Source: Pyrenula massariospora (Eukaryota; Ascomycota; Eurotiomycetes; Pyrenulales; Pyrenulaceae). From it: a stretch of 64,000 nt of DNA. The stretch's first letter is position 1, and every line of letters starts with the position of its first letter. This document shows, one piece after another, positions 54,736 through 64,000 of the stretch. Where the stretch lies: contig JAGFMI010000024.1 of assembly GCA_021030905.1 (NCBI GenBank), forward strand, positions 558,001 through 622,000. The letters run 5' to 3'. Below the pieces are notes generated by a model, which had not been told where the DNA came from, did not search any database, and worked only from the letters and a program-made list of their open reading frames with translations. The position numbers and the translations under genes were made by a program.

Positions 54736-56963
54736 ATGCCTCTGCATCCCGCGGGACCTAGATTCTTCGGAGACCTCCAACCTTGGTCTGGTGAAGTTGA
54801 GTTAGTACAGCCCACCGCACATGGTGTTGCTGAGATAAATGGACACCTTACTCAAGTTGAGAACAAGGACGTAGGAACTCTGAATCAATCTATGGAAATT
54901 TACCGCTCGGAAATGAATGTTCAAGGCGAATACACATGGCTCGCCAAATGCCCTGAGGATGTGAAAGAAGCAGCCGAGGATGGCGAAACTGCCAAGTTCG
55001 CCATTATAGTGCGCAGACAAAAGAGCACTGACAGCCGCAAGAAACTCGAAGTTCATTCAATTATTATACAGAGTCCCTCGCTTCGGACGGCTCTCGCTGA
55101 CATACTAATGGACTATTCTGGAGTCACCTGTGAGATTACAAGATTAATATTCGAGAAACCGTTTGTACCATTTGCTCATCGTTGGTCAGCGTTTCAAAAG
55201 TACCGGGAACGCAGGCATCTGGATGAGAAGACTCTTGCGCATCTCAACCTCCTACATGATATCCTTCAAGAAGAGATTGGCGCTCAAATGAACGAGTTTA
55301 AAGAATATGTCAAGAACGGCGTCATCACTTATGAGACATTGTGGATGATCTTTCCGCCGGGAAGTACGGTTGTAGCCGGCTCAGAGGCTGCTTCACATTG
55401 GAATATATCCTCTGGCTATGAGGTCATCAGCACCCAGTATGGCAAGAAAAAGGATGTGGAGTTTCTCACAGTCAATGCCGAGTGCATTGATTGCTCCGGA
55501 AAGTATTTCGGTCGCAGTGCAGAGAGCCTCGTGATTCGAAAGTTCATTGGCTTGAAGGACATCACATCTCTGCCAGCAAGACCTCTTGAATTGCTTCGTG
55601 AGTCGGAGGACGAGGTGAAAGCTGAACTCATCAAGCAAGGCGAAAACTTTGAGGCTTTACTCGGTTTTGGCTACAGAGCATGTAAGTATACCCTCTGAAT
55701 TGACATCTCCGCTGACGTCAAGCAGATGATGGCATTGCTATTACTTGGAACGAGGATTGTGAGGAGGAACCAATATATGTTACAGGGCGAATCATTATCG
55801 ACGTCGACGCATTTCAGCGGCATGCCGGCTATCCCTGTCGAAACGTTCGGAGACTCAAAGACCACGATTTGAACAAGCTTGTAGAGTACAACGATAGCAT
55901 CAACTCGGCCACTAGCGATAGCCGCGCTAGAGCAAAGACCGAGAACCACCACGCTATCATCAACAAAGAGAAATGGACGCTCAAGTTACACCCCAGCTTT
56001 CACATCATCTGCCGCTCTCGCGTTCGCGGCTACTCTCTGAAGCTTAAGAAGTGGCTTGAATTTTTTGTATGTAATATTTCAGATATCGAGTGGAGCAAAA
56101 ATGCATTCGACAGACTGGTGCTTCCTAAAGATCAAAAAGAGCTTCTGCTTTCCTTCACAGAGAGCCAGGCCCTCAATCGGGAGGTATTTGATGATGTCAT
56201 CTCTGGCAAAGGACGTGGTATCATTATGCTCCTAGCCGGACCCCCAGGTGTTGGAAAGACTTTGACAGCGGAGGCAGTTTCTGAGAAAATGCGTCGTCCA
56301 CTGCACTCTATTACATCTGGTGACCTCGGCTCTAATATATACGAGGCTGAGTTAGCTATCTCGCGTACACTGGATCTAGTTTCGCGATGGAACGCCGTAC
56401 TACTCATCGACGAGTGTGACGTCTTTCTAGATGAAAGATCTCGCGACAACGTCAATTCGAATATGATCGTGGCCATGTTCCTGCGCACGCTCGAGTATTA
56501 TGAGGGCATCATGTTCATAACTACCAACCGCTTGGATAACATCGACACAGCATTTGAGTCTCGCATTCACGTCTGTATGGAATATCCGGATTTGACCAAT
56601 GAGTCACGGAGACACATCTGGCAGAACTTCATCAAAGAAATGCCAAAATCAAGCGATCTGACCGAAGAGGACTTGGATGGGCTTGCTACGGTACAACTCA
56701 ACGGTAGGCAGATCAAGAACATCTTGAAGATGGCACAACTTTTAGCTCTGCACAGGAAAGTGAATTTAAATAAGGGATTAGTCGAGACTGCGCTCAGAGT
56801 TGGGAAGAGGTCTATAGGTGGAAAGCTTGACAAGGTCGATTACGATGCTGGAACGGGAGAGGAAACGAAGAAGCAAAAGTCCGCAGGCTCCAAAAATAAG
56901 GCTGAGGACACGGGGATGGAGATTCAGGGCCAAGCAAAGGTAAAGAGGAGAAGAAGGGCTTAG
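54736..56963 (+). CDS. AAA+ ATPase with DUF7025 N-terminal region
   Basis: Two exons, 54736-55681 and 55726-56963, 727 residues; 44-nt intron (GTAAGT, GCTGACG branch, AGCAG). Seen: an N-terminal region with HRWSAFQKYRE and YETLWMIFPPGSTV, where the 'lid' of DUF7025 family proteins sits, RAYDGIAITW and GRIIIDVDAFQ, then the AAA module with Walker A GPPGVGKT at about 487-494, Walker B LLIDECDVF at about 541-549, sensor-1 TTNR and arginine-bearing FESRIHV. The C-terminus is basic (KVKRRRR), a likely nuclear signal. Members form large paralogous groups in Pezizomycotina with unknown function, distantly like Bcs1/FtsH-type AAA proteins. Its neighbour is a divergent HET gene. Confidence 0.92.
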
Positions 56964-58894
56964 TCATGTGTCTATCTCCACACGTTTTCCTTACTCTCTT
57001 GTGTTTTGTTGAATAGAGATGCAATTCGGAGAAATATGTGCTTTTAGCTAATGACGATGGTGTTGCAGTTCAGTACAACCTTGCTCGGGCTAATTCCGCG
57101 GCAAGTACCTGAAAGCTGCGAGGGAGATTGATTTAGCAAGTTTCAGGGTCGCTGTCCTCTGCTGACAGAATATGCGCATTTTGCTGCACGCAGCACCGAA
57201 GATGTTCTCCTCGACCTATCAAAATCTATGAGAATGTTCATCTAGGCAATGGGGCTGATGAGGCTAGCTGAAAGTTGCATATGCAGTTTAAACGCACATG
57301 CAAGCTTGTGGGGTCGGTGAGGCTTCATTTACATGTCATAATCCTGCTGACAAAGGTGGGCTAGAAATCTGCCAAAACTTAGTGTTCCACATGTCGGTAA
57401 AGACGAGCTACTGGACAGGCGGTCGCTCCTACCGAGAATAGAGTGCCGTAGACAAGAATCTCCTCAAATGGTATTTCAAGAATTTCCTGGTTATGCTCGT
57501 CGCTCTCGAGCCCAGCCCCCTTTCCAAATTTGTTAATTCTAAAAAGAGAATAGATTCTCAAACTCTTTAGATCATTTCGGAGCTGACCAACCAGAATCTT
57601 GTTGCTGAAGGATCATCCACGCTGCTCCTACATACTTCAATGACAGCTCTGGATTAAAAGTTTGTAATGGAAAAGACCTCGTTTGGGGACCTTTCTAGAC
57701 AAGACTTCGTGGACCTAATGTAGATCAGTCACCTTTTGTGCACCAATGGATGCACTTATGCCGCACGTTGATAGACTTTAAGAAGCTAAGTTCTTGGCTG
57801 GGAATATTCTCACGATGATACTCTAAATGTAATTGGAATTGGTGTACCTTCCGCATTTGACCGAACGCGAACTTTGGTACAATTGAAGCGACTGGCACGC
57901 TTGCTGGTCACGACGAGGAAGAACAGCGACGGGAGATCTCAATATCGAGCGATGTTGGTGACCATCAACAGCTCGCCGAGCAACTACATATCACCTGGAA
58001 TCGTCGATATAAGCGCTATGTCTCACTTTGGAAAAACTTACAATCTTATATAGTAGTGTGCGCTTTCAGACCAGGCAGGCTCTCGGTCGACTGAACAAGA
58101 GGGGCAACTCTAGGCTGCAGCTACAATAGAGTTTAGAACATGACTACTTAGCAACTGCCGCTGAGTTCCAAGGTGCTAAAACCTGGCATCTGTATGAAAA
58201 TAGGCCCCCTGTGTTAAGTGTAGCAATCATGCCCAAGGCAGGGTGCCGCCTAAAGCGCAAGCTAGAAATGGGGCGGAAGGGGCAAAAGACATGGGGCATG
58301 AATCCCTTGTTTCGGCGGCAAAAACACAGCCTCCTTAAGGGGTGACATTTCTAGGTGCAAATAAGAGTAGCCGGAGGCTATTGGATAGCACAGTAGCCAC
58401 GAACAATCGCACTCGAATACGGCTACCTGCTGGATAGCACAAACATGCGGACGGCTTGGTTTTAAAGCGTAAAGCGGTCTTTGTTGGTAGATGTTTTGAC
58501 GGAATCTGGTGGCAAACTCAGCGAATATCGAAGGGAGTGAAGAGACCTGGGGAGTCATTGGTTGCTGCTTGTTATGTTCCAGTAGCGTATAGGTAGACTA
58601 GGAGAGAGAGAGAGAGATAATCTTGTAGACAAAGAAACATCGTTGCGCTTGCCGGTGAGGAAGCGCTTGTCACCATTTTCTTGTTGCTAAGCCCTATTCC
58701 CAGCGTCTTTGCACACGCCACGAGTGGACAGCCTCCCTCTTGCCCTAGCGAGTCCTTGTAACGCTGATGAGAGAGAGATCTTCTAGCGACTTTCTAAACG
58801 TAGTACACACTCAACAGTCAAGACTCAACATTGATCGTGTCTATTGAAAAGAGATCACCCTTAGTATCCATATATGCACGACCCACGTCACCAG
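56964..58894. other. Gene-free interval with scattered decayed-looking frames
   Basis: About 1.9 kb. An ATG frame of 98 codons at 58558-58262 (minus) and a coding-like but ATG-less patch at about 57380-57540 (minus; RINKFGKGAGLESD) cannot be assigned. A (GA)n microsatellite lies at 58602-58617. No transposon ends identified. Confidence 0.45.
58602..58617. repeat. (GA)n microsatellite
   Basis: Eight consecutive GA units on the plus strand in a gene-free stretch. Confidence 0.7.
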
Positions 58895-59338
58895 CTAGTA
58901 TTTACATCTCGCTACGGCCATCAAACGCCGAAATGCCTCGACCATCCGCGGCTCGGCTCCCTTGCGATAATCACAGAAGACCTCCTCGGCCGTCAAACCC
59001 GCTCGATTGCGTGCCTCGGAATCAACGTTCGTCAAGTCCTGCCGACTGAGGACGTCCATAGCCGGCACATCGCCTCCCACGCAACGTAATGCAGCAGCAT
59101 ACAGTGGTGGTTGTCTCTGACATCCACGCGCGCCCCTCGCTCGATGATATAGGCCAGTATCTCCGGCCGGTGGCGCGCTATCGCTAGGTAACAGGGCGTG
59201 CAGCCGCGCAGGTCGCGTCCTTCGAGCAAGCTCGAGGTCACGTACACCTCGTAAGGTTGGGGGTGTTTTGCGTTCAGTAGCGCTTGAGCAACCTCGAGGC
59301 TTCCTTTGAAAATGGCGTGATGTAAGGGGTTTTGCCTG
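58895..59338 (-). pseudogene. Ankyrin-repeat gene remnant, same strand as and downstream of the NLR gene
   Basis: Reading minus from about 59326: QNPLHHAIFKGSLEVAQALL, then CTPCYLAIARHRPEILAYII and ERGARVDVRDNHHCMLLHYV are two to three ankyrin units. At about 59083-59095 the frame shifts by one, and the continuation GDVPAMDVLSR, NRAGLTAEEVF, EAFRRLM completes another ankyrin unit before a stop at 58895. An acceptor-like ATATCAG precedes 59327, but no upstream exon joins in frame. It looks like the 3' part of a broken ankyrin gene, or of a longer ancestor or paralog of the NLR gene that ends 183 bp away. A sequencing error could explain the shift. Confidence 0.6.
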
Positions 59339-59520
59339 ATATCATATCACGAAAAACATATGGAGATACATGGAGTGCATAATTGAAATTTGCAACATTT
59401 TCAAGGCTTTCCTCATCCTTCGTCGATCTTGTCATAAGATATACTGCACAGACAGCATTATCTTACTAGAACTAGATTTTATTTGAGTTTCTCTACTGGT
59501 GCTTGCCTTGTTCCAAAGCT

Positions 59521-62500
59521 TTATGCAATAGCTCTATGCAATAGCTCTACAACTTCCTTACTCCTGTCCTTTTCTGCCATCTCCACAATGTTTTTCGCAT
59601 AATGGCCCATCGAGTTGAGGTTCGCACCATGATCCACCAGCAGCCTCACGCTCTCCACCTGATCCTGCTGCACAGCTAGCCCGAGCGGCGCTCCAAACAC
59701 GCCTTTTCCACGGTTAGGATCGGCGCCCTTCTCAAGTAGATACCGTAGGGTGTCTATCTCACTATTAGCGGCAGCGGCAGCGATGGCGTTGGTCCAGGGA
59801 CCTCCTCCCTCGAAGTTGATGTCAGCGCCACGGTCGAGTAATAGCTGAATAAGGCCCGTTTGACCTTCCCAGGCAGCCATACTTAGAGCAGTCCAGCCGG
59901 TATTTTCAAACAGGGGACCGGGACTGTTCATCGGCGGTCCAACGGCACGAAAGTTTGCTCCGCTGTCGAGCAGAAGCTTATAAGTTTCAAGCTCGAATCG
60001 TCCGTTCTTCATCTTCATGGCAGCGGGGACAAGTGCCCGCCCGAGTGCATTGACGAATGTCTTCTCGCCCTGCTGCAATTGGGAATCGGAAAAGGAGTTT
60101 CTGTCTGCGGGACTAAGTGAGGCATGTGCCTGGACTAAGTTGCGTAGTGCTAGGTCTTCTTCGGACATCACAAGTTCTACTAAGGAGTAGGAGAGCTCGT
60201 CTTCGCTCATGTGAATGTGAATTCCATGTTGCAACAGGAGCAAAACACAAGCGACGTGATTGGTGTGCGCAGCAAATTGCAGCGCAGGCGCATCTATGGC
60301 TGTCAAATTGTATCCACTCAAAAGCGTCTTCAACACCTCGGGACAGTCTACACCAGCCGCAACAATGATGTCGGTAGCTTTGCCGTCAAAGCTCAGGTAG
60401 CTGCCACGGAATCTGCCTGGGAGGAGAAGACGTCGCCTGTAGTAGATATGGAACCACCAAGAAGGATGTCCATCTGCTGATGACAGAGGCCTACCATGCG
60501 CCTGACAGAGCTTGAGCGCAAGCACATGCAAAGGTGACTCCTTTTCGAAGAATCCTAAATTGTAGTGATTAGACCAGTTTAGAGACGCGTAGGCTAGGAA
60601 TAATTCTTCTGGCTGTGTCCACCACTCATCTTGCCCATGCTCCTCTTTCTGCAGACGCATATCTTTGTAATCCTTGGGAGCTTCAGCCTCCCAAACGGCT
60701 AAATATCGTAGACAAATTCGTGCCAACGTCGCGTTACATTGCCATGACGAGAGACTTTGGAGCCATTTCGTCGAGTCCGGCCTCTCGTCTATCTCTTCAT
60801 TTGCAAGCAAGAACTCGCGAGCCGTCTGATGAATGAGAAAGATTTTTTTGTCGAACACACTGATCAAGAGGCCACAAAGATTCTCGACCGTTTTTCTGAA
60901 AGCTGCTAATGGCAAGAGCGCATTCTGTAGTGCAGTGAGAGTGCTGTATTCGCAATCGGAGTCAGCAAAGGCCAGAACGATCGAAAACTCTTCCACCGTC
61001 AGTGGTTCAGATGCGCAGAGTACAGCTGCCAGTAGAGGCCGTGCCAATTTTTTGTTGTGAGAGCGCTCTAGCATCTTTTCATATGCATCAGACACGTCTG
61101 CTGGAAGCTGATCAAATAGTTCGGAAGTCTCCTTCATGTTGAAATACTGCTCAGGGCTCTTCTGGACCAGATTCAACGTGAGATGCAACCATAGGTATGT
61201 TCGGTTTTCCTTTGATTTAAGCCGTCTCACGAGCTCCTCACGATCTTGTTTTTTCCAGTCTAGGGTGATTTTCGGTACAACTGTATCAATGACAAGATTG
61301 ATATCCTTCGCAATTTCTTGTGTTTTGTCCTCGCCATCGAAAGCTACGTATGAGGTATGGCCAGACAGTCTTGAGAACTGCCTTTGAAGGTCGAGGTAAG
61401 GCCGGCTAGAGACAAGGAAGCTCAGCGTCGAAGCCAACTCCGATTGCTCATAAAATTGCGTTAGCTTTTCTAAAATTTCTCTCCTGGAGTCCGGTTCACA
61501 CTCATCCAATGCGTCGAGCACACAGACAATCTTTCCAGCCTCAGTGTCGCAAGACGCGCTTACCAGGACATCCCACATCTCTTGAAACGATTCTTTGAGC
61601 TTCTTTCCACGGCTGCGGTGAACCTTTACGCCATGGTGAATGAGACTCGCATTCTGCGGCTGATCGAAGAGCTGATGGAGAACGGCAGATAACGCATCAG
61701 CTGAGGTCGTTTGGCCACTTTGATTGTCCTTGAAGAAGAAATAGCAAACGGTTGTCGTTGTTAAGTCGGTACTCAGCTTCTGCTCGTCGATCAGAGATTT
61801 GCACAGGGTCGACTTCCCACTTCCAGGACCGGCAGATAGCCAGAAAAGCCTGGGGCGAGAGTCCTCTTTCCAGGACATGAATCTCTGATCTTTGAGGAAC
61901 CACTCGCAAGTGCCAGGCACTCTTCCGGGATTGAAATCCTTGTAGCGCTTGTAGTCAGAAAACAAATCCCGAAGAAGTGCCTTTTCGTTATCGTCTTGTC
62001 GATTGAGCGCAATGTCAGCCCTCATGTCGGATATGCCCGCAGCAATCTGCCTTTGTACTTCAACAGATTCAGCCATGAGGCGAGACTGGTTGTCGTAGCT
62101 TTCCTGAGCCTTGCGTTTGCTGTCATCATTCATGTAGCTTGAGCAGAGGTCATGCGCTCCTGTCAATGCTGTACGCAATCCTGTCCAGTCATCCGCCATC
62201 GCCGTCCCGCGTATATATTGTTTGAAACTTCCTTTAGCTAGGAAGCATACGACGCACGCCTGATATTCCAGAATCTTGGAGTAGAAGTCGATGACAGGCT
62301 TTGCCACAGCCGGCGGCAGCGGTTGATGGTTCTCGATCCGAAATTTGTAAAGCCGTTGATAATCGCAAGCATTATTATATCCTGCGAGCATTTTCTCGTC
62401 CTGCTGTGTCGAGTTCAACAATAGCTATCAGAATGTTAGTATCATGCCATGGCATCGTCATAGTCGAAGCGCTTACCGGAAGAGCAATGGATACCGCGGA

Positions 62501-63022
62501 CCAAGCCATTGCCGCTGCCGGCTGCGCACTTAACGCTGGTGTGATGATCTTGTCGGACCATATCGCAAAGCGAAATAGCCGCTCGACCTGTTTGCGGACC
62601 ACGACCTTCTTCCCATGGATCTTGACACCCCACTGCCCATCTTCGAGCTCCTTCCTACGCCTCTCGTAAACCTTCTCGATCAAGGCGGCATCAACCGGTT
62701 GCTCGTTAGCGTCATCGCCGGTGCGTGGAGGGTCATCTGCAGGTGGGATGCTCTTGACATATTGCTCAAGCTCCTGGACGAGCTCCTTCTGGCGCTCCTT
62801 CAAGCGAGCGTAAGCCCTTTTCCACAGTTCCGGATCGTCGAGATTCTCGTAGGTGGGTTTCACTATTTTCGAGGTTGATCTACTTGCGCCATTCTGTTGG
62901 CCCTGTAACGGCGTCTTGGTGGCCGGATTATCGTTGTTGCGGGTTGGGGAGGTGGCGACTTTGGCCGGCGGCGAAGGCGACGCGTCGCGCGTCTCTTTCT
63001 TACCACAGAGCCCACACTTCAT
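59521..63022 (-). CDS. NWD-NACHT-ankyrin NLR-like protein (STAND)
   Basis: Two exons, 63022-62477 and 62424-59521, 1149 residues; the 52-nt intron has a perfect ATACTAAC branch point. Seen: a short N-terminal CGLCGKK with a CxxC pair, a disordered linker, then the NWD NACHT-NTPase N-terminal domain from about residue 60 (PELWKRAYARLKERQKELV onwards), a NACHT module with Walker A GPGSGKST at about 381-388 and Walker B VCVLDALDEC, a helical winged-helix-like middle, and ankyrin repeats from about residue 900 (AALQFAAHT-type and TALSMAAWEGQTGLIQLLLDRGAD). This is the fungal equivalent of animal and plant NLRs; several relatives control non-self recognition and programmed cell death. The last codons carry a 13-bp tandem duplication that changes the C-terminus. 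Otherwise it looks intact. Confidence 0.93.
59522..59547. repeat. 13-bp tandem duplication at the stop of the NLR gene
   Basis: TATGCAATAGCTC occurs twice in direct succession, 59522-59534 and 59535-59547. It sits within the last codons of the NACHT-ankyrin gene and determines where translation stops. Confidence 0.95.
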
Positions 63023-63922
63023 GTCATTAAGTTGATGAACATGCTACGTTTTATTCACAGTGGGCTCAACAGCAGGTCCGGCTTATGGAACACCATTATT
63101 AAAACATCATCTCGATACTCTGACATTTCTGGAACAGTTGTGCTTCTTCGCCCTCCCAGAACACCCCGGCTAGTAAGGTCACTAAGGTATGTACGTAAAT
63201 TTGGCCCCCCTTTTTCTGGTCAGTCTCCGTATCTCGATCAGTGTCAGGCAGCTGAACTTCGCTGCTGCAAAGGAGAACCTCAACCATCCTGGTTTCATAT
63301 CATTATCCTGATGCCTCAAACATCATAACCGGCGAAAACAAGGGCCATGAGATTGATCCTGCATTTTCAGAACCCCAGGGCTGATGATAGGATCCCGTGG
63401 GTAGTTGTGACCGGATGATTTGATTATCAAGTGCGGAAAAAAGATTCGAGGAGGCTCGTTTCGTTCGACAGTTCCTTGTTAGATCGTTCAGTTTGAAAAA
63501 AACAGCGGCAACTATTTCCGCGACTCTAGTATTTTGGTAAGCTTTTCAACGCTAATTAATTCATAATCCTTATCCGCTGCATCCGCGCGGTACCTCGACC
63601 GCCCTCTCCACCTCTGTTTCTAGAAGGCGCTTAATAATTCTACCCCTTTCTGATGCCTCATCCTGCCGGGCATCGCCTTGTCAATTCTAGGCTTGTACAA
63701 GATGATACCAGCTAACTTTACTATGCAAATACCTGTGTAAGCATTCTGAGGTTTGACATCATCATATTGTTAGCCTTGCTTGTGATCCTTGGGATTTCTC
63801 TCTTATATCATGAATTTAGAATCAATGATTCTTTATTATTTCTTTCATCCGTATGTCTATACCAGCTATCCTACAGCAAGATTCCTTATTTGCTCCCTCG
63901 ATTCAGCTTATAGAGGTCAATC
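63023..63922. other. Intergenic region between the NLR gene and the right-edge secreted protein
   Basis: About 900 bp between divergent starts. Pyrimidine- and A/T-rich toward 63922. No supported gene or repeat. Confidence 0.45.
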
Positions 63923-64000
63923 ATGAGCAGACGTGCCATTTTGACCCTACTCAGCGCTATAGCCATCTTGACAGGGCTATGCAATGCGGTTCCTCTGGAG
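63923..64000 (+). CDS. N-terminus of a secreted protein (partial, runs off right edge)
   Basis: ATG at 63923 opens a frame to the window end: a basic pair (MSRRA) and a hydrophobic core (ILTLLSAIAILTGLCNA) form a clear signal peptide with a plausible cleavage after NA, then VPLE. Only 26 codons are visible, so the family cannot be named. Confidence 0.5.
   Translation, partial: MSRRAILTLLSAIAILTGLCNAVPLE

Noticed and set aside
48060-58900. Search for transposons, LTR elements or virus-like copies in the gene-poor stretch
   Set aside because: No terminal repeats, target-site duplications, transposase, integrase or reverse-transcriptase motifs were visible by eye.

Overview
This window reads as a chromosomal segment of a filamentous ascomycete (Pezizomycotina). 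The evidence is the gene content (CYP53 benzoate hydroxylase, secreted cutinase, Zn2Cys6 and MeaB-like bZIP regulators, HET-domain and NACHT-ankyrin proteins) and the introns. Most are 44-150 nt, with GTRNGT-like donors and CTRAC branch points close to a YAG acceptor, though several genes have longer ones. I cannot place it below class level. I saw no tRNA, rRNA, CRISPR array, LTR retroelement or intact transposon.

Layout. 1-12.3 kb, all on the minus strand: a partial mechanosensitive channel, a short-chain dehydrogenase, a CYP53 benzoate 4-monooxygenase, an amino-acid/GABA-type permease and a gamma-butyrobetaine-hydroxylase-like dioxygenase. The middle three to four could be a small catabolic neighbourhood. 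13-20 kb: housekeeping genes (CGFS glutaredoxin, ATP synthase subunit 4, nucleolar Noc4) plus one secreted single-pass surface protein. 21-33 kb: hexose transporter, Zn2Cys6 regulator, Sel1-repeat protein with two very long introns, MeaB-like bZIP regulator. 35-48 kb: five-finger CCCH protein, DUF6604 protein, cutinase with an FPG-rich spacer, alpha-tubulin, metallo-beta-lactamase-fold protein, mitochondrial ribosomal protein bL21m.

48-64 kb has a different character: lower gene density, long gene-free stretches, minisatellites, remnants with broken frames, and genes of fungal allorecognition/immunity type. These are a HET-domain gene divergent from a DUF7025-AAA ATPase across a minisatellite-bearing promoter, and a NWD-NACHT-ankyrin NLR-like gene with an ankyrin remnant just downstream. 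The far right edge starts a secreted protein.

Two observations stand out. Many genes here switch, within the coding sequence, from C-rich to G-rich sense strand between their 5' and 3' parts. The right-hand 14 kb looks like an incompatibility/NLR island with signs of recent local duplication. Splice sites were set by hand from consensus sequences and protein continuity, so individual boundaries, especially in the CCCH gene and the RRDE-repeat gene, may be wrong.
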